Source: Chrysogorgia sp. JL179-B06 (taxonomy: Eukaryota > Cnidaria > Anthozoa > Scleralcyonacea > Chrysogorgiidae). From it: a stretch of DNA of 64,000 nt. Shown piece by piece: positions 39,801 to 52,110 of the stretch. The stretch lies in assembly GCA_035772405.1 (NCBI GenBank), contig JAYKKM010000196.1, forward strand, positions 4,344,501 through 4,408,500, in the 5' to 3' direction. Position 1 is the first letter of the stretch. Every line of letters starts with the position of its first letter. The notes beneath the pieces are model-generated. The model did no database searches. It was given only the letters and a program-made list of their open reading frames with translations, and had not been told where the DNA came from. A program made the position numbers and the translations under genes.

Positions 39801-40298
39801 ACATATCGCATCGTATACGAAACATATCTGTTACGAAATTACATCGGTTTAATGGACATAAAAGCATTAAATCATCGGGTAAACAACGAATAGATCTTGA
39901 AGCCATGTCCTTTGATTTTAGAGACGAGTCTCGCTTTAATCGCTAATACGCATTTTCTCATATAACATCTGATCTTCACATTTTAAGTAGACGAAACCTA
40001 CAGCGTTCGATTCGCCAGATTCAAGTGATCATTTCGATATAGAATTGATTTAAATCGGACAAAAACACAATATTTCATGATTAATATTACAGAGTTTCAC
40101 GGGATAAATGTCAACACAGTATAATATGTTTGTCCTTGGCTGTCTTTGCAATGGTTTGCAGGTTTACAGTTATCGGTAAACTTTTCCAACAGCGATTCAT
40201 TGGCAATAAAACGAAAGTCCGAACTCGCTTCATATTCGCTTGCATGCCTTGCCCCCAAATCAGTAGCCCAAGTGAACGCCTGAGCAGGCGTTTCTAAG
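39801..40298. other. Non-coding DNA
   Basis: No gene or repeat recognised; contains short unconvincing reading frames only. Confidence 0.5.
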
Positions 40299-40404
40299 GT
40301 CAAACGTCGAACTTTTCATGAGTCGAACTCAATGCAAATGAACTTAAACAAAAGAGTTTCCCAATTTACATTGAGTTCGAGTCATGAAAAGTTCGACGTT
40401 TGAC
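40299..40404. mobile_element. 106-bp MITE/fold-back
   Basis: The arms 40,299-40,333 and 40,370-40,404 are inverted copies starting GTCAAACGTCGAACTTTTCA, with a 36-bp AT-rich loop. No coding capacity. A clear target duplication was not identified. Confidence 0.8.
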
Positions 40405-40612
40405 CCGGGCCTAACATGGTTAACCATTTAATTTAGGGATAATTCAAAAATTTTCACAAATATGTTTCTTGGAGTATAAGACCACTTAAAAACTTTTCAG
40501 TTGTTTTGTAATGACCGGTCCTTACCGGTTTCCGCTCAAGAACCAATCAGATTGCAGAAAAGTTGCGTTAAGACCGCTCGTGAACCAAGCCATATATGTC
40601 TTGAACAGTTGA

Positions 40613-40941
40613 ACTCATGTTATAAATATTTTCGCACGATTTATATTACCAGGAGATTGAAAGACGTATGAATTCAACACACGATCGAGAATCAGAAATA
40701 TATTTGAATGCCAACAAACAACAAGAATGTATGCTTAGAGCTATTCCGTAGGGTTAGTTTTAAGGTTAGTGTTTTAAGGTTAGTGTTTAGTGTTCTTCGA
40801 AGTTTTTTGAAAGTAAAAGTTTATTCAGCACTCATGTAAGTACGGAATAGCTTTCTTGTTGTCTGTGGTATTAAATTAAACTATACTTCTGATTCTCGAT
40901 CGTGGTAATATAAATCGTGCGAAAATATTTATAACATGAGT
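40613..40941. mobile_element. 330-bp fold-back element
   Basis: ACTCATGTTATAAATATTTT followed by CGCACGATTTATATTACCA (left) is matched in reverse at the right end. A second arm block (CACGATCGAGAATCAGAA) is inverted 30 bp inside. The centre has three GGTTAGTGTTTTAA-like repeats. No gene. Confidence 0.8.
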
Positions 40942-41289
40942 TTAAGACATACTGTAACCATTCTTTCTTTATTTATTAAATACAAGCGATAGGTTTCCAT
41001 GTATTCGTTGGTCTATTTAGATATAGATAAATATGTAAACAGCGTTTTGTCGTTTTGATAGAGTAATTAATTATACACCATTGACACTGTTGTTGCTATT
41101 TTTATCGTCCAATGACAGGTCGGAGCAATTCCTGCATTTAGCCGCATGTCAACCATTAGCTTCCGCCATTTTGGCTACAAGTCCCAGTTTTTGTTTCACT
41201 GCACGAAAAACGCGTGGTGTGCCTGTGAAATGGTGGCATCGACCGTAACTGGTGGCAACGACCGTTTACGAAACGGAAAATTGCGGCGG
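40942..41289. other. Non-coding DNA before a Penelope-like tail
   Basis: No recognised feature; a short run of GC-rich sequence near 41,220-41,300 stands out from the AT-rich surroundings. Confidence 0.45.
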
Positions 41290-41630
41290 CGCGCTACTCG
41301 GGCTTTAAAATATTTTTGAACGTAACTTTAAAAGTTACTGTTCATGACCCAACGTTTCAACACTCCAATCTAGTGTCTTCATCAGGGGTGATCGTTGTAA
41401 AGTTAGGATCCCTATTTATATATCCTCATAGAAACGATCATGACGATGCAAATAAGTTTCTGGTAATAAACTACCGTCATCGACTCAATAGGGCGTGGGC
41501 GCTATTGATATGCCAAGCCTCCAGACAACGTCTCTATATCGAAAACCACACAGTCATTACATGGAATGGAATAAATAGCGTCTTTCCTCTGTTCCTTAAA
41601 CAATACGATCCTTAGGTTTTGCAAAAATAT
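41290..41630 (-). mobile_element. Penelope-like element 3' end with hammerhead-like motif
   Basis: Reverse-strand coding tail (about 41,620-41,440) contains RRCLEAWHINSAHA, the 'R-x-x-LEAWHI' block that follows GIY-YIG in Penelope-like proteins, with several stops. Downstream on the same strand (about 41,395-41,350) CCTGATGAAGACACTAGATT, a short hairpin and GTTGAAACGTTGG form a degenerate hammerhead-like terminus. Confidence 0.7.
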
Positions 41631-44600
41631 GACCTAACGTCAAGACAGGTTTTTGAGCAACTTTTACGTTCCAACTTTTACTCCTTGTGGAATGCGCAGA
41701 AAAAATGTAAAAGTTATATAGAGCAATCTATTTGCGCTTCCTTATATGGAATACGTATATATCAGTTCATAGGAAAATGAAACCAAAACGTGGGTGGCCA
41801 TCTTCGATACACCACCTGCACTATGTAGTTTCTGACACGGAGCCATAGTTTGTGTATTCAAGTACCTGTACGCGAAAACTTTCAACAGCTGATTCATATT
41901 ACCATCGTAAAAGATCAGAGTTTGAATACTGCGAAAAATGAAGTCAAAATGTAACCTCGTAATAGCATTAAGAACACGCAGATAATATAAACTGTTATTC
42001 ACAAGACGGCCATTCTACAACCAGCCTCAAAACCCGCCCAGGACCTTCCCAGAAGGGAGTGACATAATGCCATGGCAACTGTCACACTCTTCCACCTATA
42101 AGGAGGTTAACAGTTAACTATAATAATTAACATTAACACAAGACGAGGTTGTCCCAAGCGTTTTGTAAGTATGCAAGGTCTTTGTAAATATACTGGACAA
42201 TGTTCCATAAAGCTGTTCAATTCCATTCATATCGTACCGGCGGATGGTGTAGTCTAGTGCCTCGGCGGACGTGTGGGGGTGTCATGCTGTGACACCAATT
42301 CTTCTTCTTTCCTCTCGACCGTGCGGGTGTCTGAAGAAGTTCTGTCAATCCGAGGATGCCGCCTTCTCTTGTGTTCTTTCCGTCGTTTCATTTGATTGTA
42401 CTGTAGGTTGATCGTTTGTTTGGGAAGATTCAGCGGTCTGACGTAGTCGTTCTGGGCGTTTTAACGATCACCCGAAGTTGGTCGCGATGTCGTAAGAGTC
42501 TCTTTTTGTATAATACGGTAGGTATTACGTTGAAGGACACTTCACAACTACGTATGGTCCTTGCCAACGGCTCTGTAGTTTAGACGGAAATCCTGGTTTA
42601 GGTGGCATGCATGCATCATAACTGTGTCTCCGACGTGAAGATCAGTGCACTCATCTGGACTGTTAGCAACTCGACCTTGTTTCGCTTGCAAGTCCTCGAG
42701 TAAGGGCTCCTAAATGTGCTTCTTTGAAGCGGGAAGTGAGGGTCTACGCCCACTGACTGGGCTCTTGTTGACGTTTTGCGAGGAGAGGTGCGATAACCAA
42801 CCTTGTCGTACGAGGATATAGCCATGTGATAGGAAAAAGGGTGAATATATCCAGTAGATTCGTGATCCCTGATTCATGTAGTCTGGAGATAGGGAATTTC
42901 CAAATCCCAATCGTCTCCACGCTGATTTCCTCATGCCAAAGGTTCCTGCGGTTGTGATGAGAGAGTGAGGTGCTTTCGGAAAGAAGGTGTTGAATGACTA
43001 TCGGCACACTTAACACACGACTGGCAATATTGCTTGACATCTTTTACCATGGTTAACCAGAAGTATTCACGGCAGATTAAACTGGTTCTTTTCTCAATGC
43101 CCATGTGACCAGCTCCAACATGTTTCATACGTACTGTAATACACTTGAGATAAGAGCTTCAGGGCACCACCAGCTGGTTTACCGCACGCTTACCAATTCG
43201 GTAACGAATATACATGTACAACAGTCCGTCTTGCTTGCCAACCGTAAGAAATTCCCGTTTACTTGACCACCGATGAAGGATTGTGTGGATTAAAGGTATC
43301 TTCTTTCCACTCTTTTTCAATGCCTTGATGATGCTAACACTGGATCTGATTGTTGAAACCTCTGAAATTCAGTGAGGGTGAACTGACCATCGCGCAACGA
43401 GTGGACCTCGTGTATACGGGACAGTGCATCCGCATGTGGGTTGGTGACACCAGCTCTGTGTTGTACGAAAAAGTCAAATTCTTAAGCTTCTTGGAATAAC
43501 GACCGCGGGGATCACGGGTATTTCGCAGCCATTGATCAGTGCCCTAATAGGTATGAGCGGAATTTTCGCAGCGCGAAAATGAAGGCAAATGCTTCTTTGT
43601 CACCTTGGATGAGAATAAAACCGGATGATCACGACCGAACTCGTCGCATTGCGATAATATGCACCCAATTCTCGTATCTGAAGCGTCTGTACTCACTTCA
43701 AACGGAGTTGACATGTCTGGGAATCGAAGAAGAACGTCATCTGAAGTTAATGCAGACTTTAAGTCATTGTAGGCAGCTTTTCTTGCTAAGGACCAGCTAA
43801 CTTGGATTTCCCAGTTAATTGGTTAAGGATCTGGGCACGCTGATGGAGATTAAGGATGAACTCGCTGTATAGTAATTGCACAGTCCCTGCTGAAAAGCTG
43901 GCAGTTCTTTCGTGTTCGTAGGGATTGGACATTGACAAATTGCCTTCAGTTTCGTGAGCTCTGGATCGATTTCTTTCGTTGAGACTTGGTGGCCCAGAAA
44001 ACAAAGCTTTTTGTCTGCCATGCATAAGACGGGCAAACACATGAGGGGCATTCTTTACGCCAAAGGGCATTACACAAAATTGCCAATTCCCTGATTCGGT
44101 TTATGAATGCCGATTTATGGCGGTGTTCTTTCGCTATATGGGTACATATATCTGCCAATAACCACTGTACAGGTCCAACATTGTGAACAGGTTAGATCCA
44201 TGTAAGGAATCGAGGCATTCCGAACAGATGCATGGCAGGGGGGGAATCTCTGTGAGGGTTTTAGGGCTCGAAAGTCAGCACAAAATCGATAAGAACCATC
44301 TGCTTTCGGTAGAAGAAAAATGGGTGCTGAGTGTGGTGATGTAGAGAGCTCGATAGTGCCTCAGCGTTCCATGTCCTCGATTTGTTGAGCGACTTCTGAC
44401 CGTAGGGAAATTAAAGGGTGTTCGTCGAAGTTTTATAACTGCCACAGGAATTTGTTACTTGGTATGGATTTGGAACTGCGTTCTACGGGTACGACCAACT
44501 TCAGTATCATTGTTAGCGAAGACATCTCGATATTCCTCAAGTAACAATTTTAGTTGCTGTTTCTCTGACACTGTAATCTCGCACTGATCCAAGCTGATTT

Positions 44601-45454
44601 CTGCTGGTTCTCTCTGGGGCGATGACGATGTGTGGTATGGATGATCAGCAACATTGTTGACCTTGCACTCTTCTACCTTAACTGGCGAAAGTTCTCAATG
44701 AATGCGTGTGCCTGCATATATAATTTAACAGGGTGTTCACTGTTGTTCAACACAGTCACAGGGATACGGTTCTGGAAGCCAGCTGCAATTACCACTTCCT
44801 CCCAGCAAAACATCTAGTCGAGTAATTTTCTCGGTAAATGGGGAGAATAATGCATCTTGGTCATCTGGTCCATAGTCTGTTGTGCCGTCTAATAAAAGCA
44901 TAGTGAGCGGGCCGCAGGAATTGTGTTATCCAAGATGAGGGAGACAACAACAGGAAGATAACGCTTACCTATGTAAACGTTTTTCTAAACATAATTTATC
45001 CTTGCCAAGGGTTAGTTTCTTATGATTCCAATCAATGCCACAGGAACCAAACTTTTCCAAAGTATCCATATCCAAAATAGCTGGGACATTTAGATTTTGG
45101 ATAACAAGCAAACGAATGTTAAACTGAGAAACGTGTCCGATCTCAACGTTTGTGACAATCTCTCCTAAACAGCGCAGGAGACTGCCATAAGTCGTTGAGG
45201 GAGCACTTTTTGGTGGTGTACTGGCGTTAGATTCTATTTTTCTACCCCAGGCATCCTGGAGCTAACACATGTAACATCTAATCCTGTATCCACTCCAGCA
45301 CTTTATTAATCTTTCCAATGACATGTACAGTAAGGTAGATCTACGTTGTGACTTGTGACCAAGGTCGTGGTGGTAATGATGGGGACACTTTTAGTTGAAT
45401 TTGACACCAGTGGTGGCCCGCCAGCACTGGTGCTATTCAGTTTAAAGACAACGA

Positions 45455-45850
45455 TGGGCACTGTCAGGGGCGAAACTAGCCCTTTTTCGTTGGGGGGGGA
45501 GGGGGTGTACGGTAAAATTGCCCTGCTAAAATCTTTGGTGCCCTGCAGTGACCGCGTTTTTAGGGGGGTGCGTGGGTCCTCCCCCGGAAAAATTTTGAAA
45601 TCTAGAAGCTCGGAAAGACAATTTGCAGCAATTTGAGCAAACGTTTTCATCTAATTCTACAGCGAGCATATTTCTAATGAAGCATATTTCCATTTTTTGC
45701 GCCCAGTACTGACAGAAGGTGAGAAGGGTCTGGGAACCAATCTAACACTCGCGTTGGCCAATCTCGTTCCCAGAGCCTGCGCAGGACTCTGGGAATGAAA
45801 TTGTCGCGTGGCAAGGGTTTAGGGGTTGGCTAACACTTCAGGCAACACCC
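45455..45850. mobile_element. Probable non-autonomous DNA transposon inside Gypsy C
   Basis: Begins near TCAGGGGCGAAACTAGCCC and contains a G/C-rich, poly-G/C-biased interior unlike its AT-rich host. Near its right side the pair TCTCGTTCCCAGAGCC / GACTCTGGGAATGAAATTG forms an inverted repeat; the same word GGCTCTGGGAACGAGATTG recurs at 48,080. Exact ends were not resolved. Confidence 0.45.
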
Positions 45851-45967
45851 GTTTGTAAAATCTCGTGATGAAGCCCATAGGTAGATTACCTTAAGTAGCT
45901 TCTCTCCTAGCCTCCGACTGCACTGCCCTGCAAGATCTCTGATTGTCCATTTGCCCTGCCAATTGCG

Positions 45968-46055
45968 GTTTTTAGTATGAAACGATGTGTCCCACACCTC
46001 CACAGTTGAGGTTTTTAGTATGAAACGATGTGTCCCACACCTCCACAGTTGAGGG
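45968..46055. repeat. 43-bp exact tandem duplication
   Basis: GTTTTTAGTATGAAACGATG plus the following 23 bases are present twice back to back with no difference, in the gag-protease interval of Gypsy C. A very recent slippage or duplication event. Confidence 0.9.
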
Positions 46056-46900
46056 CAAGTGATGTTGTGTTGAGCTCTATTAGGTTGACGAGAGGAAGTT
46101 ACTCCCCCCACGTGCTCGTCCCTTGCCTCTGAAGGAAGGGGCATGGTCACAGTTCCTTTGCAGTCATTTTTATATGTGAGCCACATATAAAACATTTTCT
46201 GGCTGTGCAGGGAAAACGGGGAGAAAAGCTTTTAGAAGAAACAACATGTACAAAACCTGATGAATCCGGGGTCGCTTGAGCTTGAAGAAGAGTTTTCAGC
46301 TCTTGAAATTCTGCACGAAGTAATTCCAATTGGCTGTCAGTAGATTCGACGGTTAATACACGCTCAGCGGGGGCCTGAGTACGAGCCAATACTTCCTCGA
46401 TAACTCAGGCCTCAGGGGTGACGCCAGGAATTCCTGGACGGCGGCGAGCTTGGTTAATAGCTAAATTAGTGGATGTTTCCTCAGGGAAATCCAGCTGCAA
46501 TTTCGAAGATATAGTCTGTGGAATTCCACGAAGAAATTGACGGGTGATTGCTTTCTTTGATGGTTCGGCCAGAGCTGTTTCCGGTTCGATGGAGAACGCC
46601 TCGCGGTACAAACACTCCAACACGGCAAAATATACGAGAAACGATTCGCCAGACTTTCGTATTCGGGCGAGAAAAGCCTGTTCGGAAGATGCTGCGTCGG
46701 CCCGATACTCCGTAAGGTGGTTCGTTACATCTTCTCCGTTCTTCCATATTAATCTACACTTATCTTCTTCCATTTTACCGCTGCCACCACGTCCAGTGTA
46801 ACCTCGTAATAGCAACAACAACGGTAATATAAACTGTTATTCACAAGACGGGCCATTCTACAACCAGCCCCAAAACCCGCTCCAGGACCCGGCGCAAAGG

Positions 46901-47345
46901 GATGGGGGTTTGGGACATTACTACAGGAAAACCTTCAAAAACTGATTCATGTTAAAAAGCAAAGACAGATAGTCTATATCACCTGTAGTAAAACTATATA
47001 GCGTGGTGCTAGAAGTGGTTCAAGGTGGTCTCTCCAGCTACTGTACTTCCGGCTTCAATTTCAGAACAATAGTCAATAGATGCCTTATCCAGTCTGCTAT
47101 AGAGATCAGTGACTGCACACTTATATGCACTATACTACACCCTATCGAACTAATGCACTATACTGTATCGTAATGCAGTGATCATGCACTCTACTTTCTT
47201 ATTTTTCTGTAATTAACATAATAATTGGCATACATGAAGTAGTTTACATATTATCAGGATTTAGGGACATGGTTACCAAGCATCATGGCTGCCGCTGGTT
47301 TATATTTTTGTGGCAGAATGTCTGTGTTTATTTAGATTTAATATC
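46901..47345. other. Region upstream of the INTS13 exon 1
   Basis: No element recognised. Presumably contains the 5' flank of the INTS13-like gene. Short repeats of CACTATACTGTA-like sequence occur near 47,130-47,200. Confidence 0.4.
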
Positions 47346-47591
47346 ATGGACACGAGCTCATCATTTAGTACAACCTCATTTAAAAAGACTGCAATAGTTC
47401 TGGATCGTAGGTCGTCGTTTTCGACGCATTCTAAGGTGTCTGTTGATCTTGATGGCGGAGCGAAGTTTAAAAGCAATTCAAAGTCAAATGGCCAAAGTTC
47501 TCCAGTTTATAAATCTATATGGACCTGTATGGTCGAAGCTTCTGTAGAATATTGCAGAGTTATCTATGACTTATATCCATGTCAAAACTTG
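47346..47591 (+). CDS. INTS13: Exon 1 of an INTS13 (Asunder) homologue
   Basis: ATG 47,346 opens 82 codons ending in phase 0 at a good splice donor (TTG followed by GTAAGA at 47,592). The segment KSIWTCMVEASVEYCR followed by VIYDLYP matches the conserved N-terminal region of INTS13/Asunder (in human: KSLWTCSVES, then MEYCRIMYD), and AIVLDRRSSF sits where the family has its start-proximal FVVDH block. INTS13 is a nuclear subunit of the Integrator complex, which cleaves nascent snRNAs and other transcripts. The exon boundary after '-NL' agrees with the family's start of the next block (V-N/R-F). Two later exons of the same gene are found at 61,437 and 62,348. Confidence 0.85.
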
Positions 47592-47689
47592 GTAAGATTT
47601 AAATATATTTTATTTATACAGATACATAATTATTTTCAATCTGCTGCAATTGCCAATGGACAATGGTTTAAGAGCCCAGCTCAATATAC

Positions 47690-47830
47690 GTAAATGTATT
47701 GTCATAATAATATGGAAACAAGTCAAGTTTTATAAAACATATTTACTAACGTTTCGTTGCGAACTTACAACATCTTCAGAGTTACAATTACAGGTGTGAA
47801 ATAATACTGTAAGTCTATATTTATGTACCA
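47690..47830 (-). repeat. Penelope-like terminal relic with hammerhead-like motif
   Basis: On the reverse strand CTCTGAAGATGTTGTAAGTT, then CGCAACGAAACGTTAGTAAA, matches the CTGAAGA...CGAAACGTT terminus of Penelope-like elements. No coding part adjoins. Confidence 0.55.
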
Positions 47831-47844
47831 ATCAATTCGAAACT

Positions 47845-48330
47845 TCACCACACCCCCCCCCGGGCAGACCCCTGGAATTTGAACTTTTGAAAATTTGGTC
47901 GTTCAAATCCCATCCCCCTGGGCGAAAAAGTGTTCAAATTTTTGACAAACCAGTCCTTGACGAAAGCGGAATCTTTCCCTTTAAAATATAACAATAACAA
48001 TTGTTCAACTGATTCCGCCGCCATTGTAAAGAAAATGGTGGTCATGACAAAGCTTTAGTTAAACCACGAGGCGGCGAAGGCTCTGGGAACGAGATTGACC
48101 GTGAGCAGGAATTCCACCCGAAAACGCGCGAATTCTAGACTTCCGGTTCAAATTCCCCACCCTCCAGTAAAATTCCCCGCCCAGCAAAATCCCTGGGGGG
48201 ATGGTGATGTTTCGAATTGATCTGTACATTACACCAGGTTGGAAAACGTGCATTTGGTCATGGCTACGGTACTGATCTGATTCCCACTGCGAGCAATCAG
48301 TTTGTATAACACTCGCAGCCGATGGCAATT
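47845..48330. other. Transposon-derived non-coding DNA
   Basis: C-runs at 47,855-47,865 and the GGCTCTGGGAACGAGATTG motif at about 48,075 (shared with 45,760) suggest a non-autonomous DNA transposon of unresolved family. Short frames present are not supported as genes. Confidence 0.4.
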
Positions 48331-48580
48331 ACTCTTGCAGCTCATTCACGGCTCCGCTCACAGCTGTTCTCGGCTCTACTCGCAGCTCCAAACTAGCTTT
48401 GCTCGCTGTTACGCGTAGGCGAAAATAGACACGTTTTCCAACCTGGTATTTACATACATGTAGGAGAATAAGAGAATAATTAATTAGACGGCTAACCAAT
48501 GAGGTAACGAGGTGACAAACAGAAGGTGACATAAGTAACAGAAGCAAGAAAAAAAAAACAAAAAAAACAACAACACACAA

Positions 48581-48756
48581 TTAAAATAGAGAAAGTGGCA
48601 TGGAAGAGATGTTCTCATTGAGAGACGGTTTGAATTTAGAAATCAGTAAACTCTGTCGAATGTAGAGTTCAAAGTTGGAAGAAGAACGAGAAGAAGAAAT
48701 AATAGAGAAGTCATCAGGAGTAATAGTGTGATGCAGGCTTCGAAATAAGTGCCGGT
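48581..48756 (-). mobile_element. C-terminal tail of a Penelope-like GIY-YIG protein
   Basis: The reverse frame ends at 48,581 and reads ITPDDFSIISSSRSSSNFEL, then QSLLISKFKPSLNENISSMP and LSLF. The 'E/Q-SLLI-x-K-x-x-PSLN-x-N' block is the usual end of GIY-YIG Penelope-like proteins. A related forward copy is at about 52,500-52,830. Confidence 0.75.
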
Positions 48757-50757
48757 CAACAAAAACAACAACAACAGACGTTTTACGGCCGTTTTCCCCG
48801 CTTACGCAGGGGTTGGCCGGTGGTTCCCCACGACAGTTTCCTCCACTTTCCACGATCATGTGCATCTTCCCTCTTCAGCCCACTCTCTCTCATATCTAAG
48901 CTTGGGCGGTTTTGGTTAAAATTAAAACCGGTAAACCGTACGCTAAAAAACCGGTTAAACTGAAAAACCGGTTTTTTTACTTAAAAAATTAACGCGATTC
49001 CAATATTGAATAACGCGCAATAACCGCTATCCTAGCGGGTAAACAACGTGAAATCGACGTTAAATGGTTGAAAAACGTCATTTCGATGCCTCTTCAACCT
49101 TGAAACAACGTCAATTTCATGTTGTGCGCGCTCTGGGAAATAGGTACAAATGAAAACATAATATAAACTCTCAACAATTGCACAAATTACACGAGTCTTT
49201 AGCGGTAAGGTTCGATAATTGTAATTTTATAATTTGTTTTTTTCCCATCTCCAATAATCAATATTATAAAGCATTTAATAATATATATACAAATGTTTAC
49301 GCTCATATGAATTAATTCAATTAAACCGAATCCGAATTGTCAATACTCTTTTTTCCTCCCCTTTCGTATTTTTGCATCTTAGAAAATGCCTCGGAAATAG
49401 ACGATTGCCCATCGACCTTTGGGTTTGCTTGCCCTTGACCTTGTTTCCGAGCTCTTGTGCCTTCGCAGGATGATGATCGCGGAGATGCCGTTGAAGGTTG
49501 GAAGTATTTCCTCCAGCAGCAGAAACCTTTTTGAGGCAAAGCTTGCACGTTGGCTGGCGTTGTCGTCTTCATCGGTTTTAAACCCGAAATATTGCCAAAT
49601 TGGGATGTAAACGACTTTTTTGAACGTAAATCGGCAGTGCTAACATTTGGTGTAGCCATGTTTGCGCTGATAATTGGCGAAGTAAAGATTTTATTGTCTT
49701 TACGGCTTTAGCCTGCGTCTGCAAATGAATTTGACACCGCGCGCGTGGGTAAAATATGTCATCACAACAGTCAATATATGTCAACATTGCTTAACAATTA
49801 TTGCGCTTTTTGATATGTAGTAAAAACCGGTTTTCCGGTTATTGAAAAAAAACCGGTTTAATAAAAAAAACCGTACAAAACCGGAAAACCGGTAAACCGC
49901 CCAAGCTTACTCATATCCCTCTCCACTACCTGGCTCCATGTCATCCTTGGCCTTCCTCTTTCTCTTGCACCATCAACCTCAAGCGACATACACCTCTTCA
50001 CCCAGTCACCATCATCTTTCCGCAGCACATGTCCCAGCCACCTTAATCGGCTCCTCTTCACCACGTCAGACACCGATTCAATACCCATTCTTTCTCCTCA
50101 CTAGACACTCTATCCCTCAGCTATACGCCACACATCCACCGCACCATCCGCATCTCTGTCCTCTCCAGTCTATTATTCAGCTCCACAGTCATGGCCCACG
50201 TCTCACTTCCATACACCATAGCACTCCTCACACAGGCCACATACACCTTCAGCTTTAGCAACACTTCCTTCCTTGTCAGGATCCCAGAGAGCTCTTTAAA
50301 CTTTCCCCATGCACAACATACCCTTACCACAGATGCTGAATTTGCTCCTGCACCCCCATTCACATATCCCCCAGGTAAAAAAACTTTTTAACATTCTCTA
50401 AATGCACCCCATTGTCCAGATCCATGCTCTCATCTACGTCACTATCCTCTCCATCCTCTGCTCTTTCACACACCTTTGACCTTACAAACAAACGTATCCA
50501 CAACTCTAGCCAGTGAGCCCTTCACGCGCCTGAGCACTGCTTGTGTACCCATCCACTACAGCCTGTGCATCGAATAGGATTATTTCCACACCCTTCCCAC
50601 ATATACTACACGGCCACTTCCCTAACTTTTCAACATGACCACTATTCTTCCTTGACACCATCACCTTAGTCTTACCAGTGTTCATCTTCAAACCCTTTGC
50701 CTCCATGCATTCTTTCCATCGCATCACTTTCTCCTTAAGCTCCTCAATGGTCACCGC
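48757..50757 (-). mobile_element. LINE 3' half with PHD-like zinc motif, split by a hAT insertion
   Basis: Reverse-strand LINE. Late RT region at about 50,750-50,600 (GLKMNTGKTKVMVSRKNSG), a cysteine cluster (WPCSICGKGV), then YVACVRSAMVYGSETWAMT (about 50,250) and RSRLRWLGHVLRKDDGDWVK (about 50,050). The frame is interrupted at 49,917 by a hAT element and resumes at 48,888 with ESGLKREDAHDRGKWRKL and a stop near 48,775, followed by a (GTT)n-like tail. The interrupting element duplicated 8 bp of the LINE. Frameshifts present; inactive. Confidence 0.82.
48897..49909 (-). mobile_element. 1,013-bp hAT element with BED-finger remnant
   Basis: Ends TAAGCTTGGGCGG and CCGCCCAAGCTTA are inverted repeats, and CTCATATC flanks both sides (48,889-48,896 and 49,910-49,917), an exact 8-bp target duplication diagnostic of hAT. 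Subterminal AACCGGTAAACC/AAAACCGGTT words are repeated near both ends. Inside, the reverse strand encodes a BED zinc finger (CKLC, then RHLRDHH, about 49,560-49,470) preceded by YFGFKTDEDDN in a different frame. The catalytic hAT domain is absent, so the element is non-autonomous or internally deleted. Confidence 0.9.
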
Positions 50758-51822
50758 TCCTCAATGGTCACCAGTCAGTGACCGGTAAAATTTTACAGTT
50801 TGACCGGCAAATACCGTCGCTTGGCGGACATGCATGACCGGTGAATTTTTGAACGATGCATTTGGCTGGAGAGTGGAGAAGATTTTTGTTTTCCCATTTT
50901 CCCTATAATACAGCCATTTGCATTTGGGCTTGAAGCTTTTTCACTTTTTGGGCGTTGTTGCAACTGTCATGATTCATGAATAAAACGTTAACAGGCTGTC
51001 AACGCAACGTTTCTAATGATTAACGAGACGTTGTAAATATCAAAACATTGTAAACAATCACATTCAAACTGGAAATATGATAAGATTAAGCCAGGCGGGA
51101 AGGAGTACAACGTTGGCAAGCCTTTATCTGAAGATTTTAGACGGATTATAATCGATAAAATCGTGATCCCATGTCTGAATGTGTGATTGTTTACAATGTT
51201 TGGATATTTTTTGTGCAACGATCTGAACGACACAACGTCTCGTTAATCATTAGAAACGTCACGTTGACAGCCTGTCAACGTTTATTTATTACAGTTTCAA
51301 CAACGTGCAAAAAGTGCAAGCTTCGAGCCCAAACGCAATTGGACCACCTGTTAAAGAATTTGACGCTTTGCCAGCTGTCAAGTCGTGGTCCGAGGATAAA
51401 GTGCGTCGGCCCAAACCCAAAAGTATCACGCACGTACAAGCAACTGGTCAAAAGGAGAGATATACACGACGACAGCGATGTCGAGATGGCATAGATAAAA
51501 CAATTCGAAATACTCCACCAAAAATGGATAATTTGTATATTATTATATTACTATGTTCGTACTTCGTACTTTGCATGTTGTTGTTGTCTTGTTGACACTT
51601 TGACTTTAGTATTTACTATTTGCTATCTACTATAGAGTCTATCCTGGAATATTTCGTGATAATTTCATCTACTTAATAATATGACTACAACATGTAGCAA
51701 TTTGCTAGTAGTATTAAACAATGTTCGTATTAATCGTATATAAATACAACTCACAATACACAATATTATTGTTTCTAAACTCACGAGTCACTCGAATGAC
51801 GAGCGCAAATAAGAATAACTAA
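50758..51822. mobile_element. Unclassified element with GACCGGT direct repeats and an inner fold-back
   Basis: TGACCGGTAAAATTTTACAG at about 50,778 and TGACCGGTAAAAATTCCGCT at about 51,827 are in direct orientation, each followed by GACCGGCAAAT. Inside, about 50,978-51,068 and 51,172-51,291 are inverted copies (GTTAACAGGCTGTCAACG, TCTAATGATTAACGAGACGT, TTGTAAACAATCACA). No transposase is recognised. A short forward frame after the right arm (CKKCKLRAQ..., 51,306) is not assignable. Confidence 0.5.
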
Positions 51823-52110
51823 AGATGACCGGTAAAAATTCCGCTGTGACCGGCAAATTTATTGAGCCGCCGTTCATAATGACCGGTATATGTTTCAAAT
51901 TTATTTCGAAGCCTGGTGTGATGGGTAAAATGAGTATGAGACTGGATAGCAGACAGGGAAGTGGTTACTTCTGGTTATACAACCGGAAAGGCAATACCCC
52001 CACCAGTTCTGAGATTCACATATGTACAGTAAATGGTTCTGTGTTTGGCCCACATACAATGAACCTGTCAGCATTACTTTTACTGGCTTATTCACAAATG
52101 TTTACCACGT
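51823..52110 (-). mobile_element. Penelope-like GIY-YIG fragment
   Basis: The reverse strand reads GSLYVGQTQNHL (about 52,065-52,030), the YIG half of a GIY-YIG motif, followed by frame-shifted sequence. It lies inverted relative to the forward fragment at 52,500-52,830, which also carries a GALYLGQT motif. Confidence 0.6.

Larger units (their letters stand above)
41955..46900 (-). mobile_element. Ty3/Gypsy element C with LTR-like ends; RT core deleted
   Basis: Direct repeats of about 85 bp (AACCTCGTAATAGCA..., then AACTGTTATTCACAAGACGG) at about 41,955-42,045 and 46,800-46,895 look like LTR remnants. Between them, reverse strand: gag (about 46,800-46,405), zinc knuckle region with CFICGSH (about 46,190), protease region (about 45,300-44,980), RT (about 44,400-43,800), RNase H (about 43,800-43,300), integrase with HVGAGHMGIEKRTSLICREY and CVKCADSHS (about 43,120-43,020). 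In the RT, MPFGVKNAPHVFARLM runs straight into the 'CFLGHQVS' region, so the stretch that carries the YxDD catalytic motif is deleted. A 400-bp foreign piece (about 45,455-45,850) sits between protease and gag. Confidence 0.82.

Noticed and set aside
40738..40790. Telomere-like GGGTTAG repeats
   Set aside because: Only three irregular GGTTAGTGTTTTAA-like units inside a fold-back element, not a (TTAGGG)n array.
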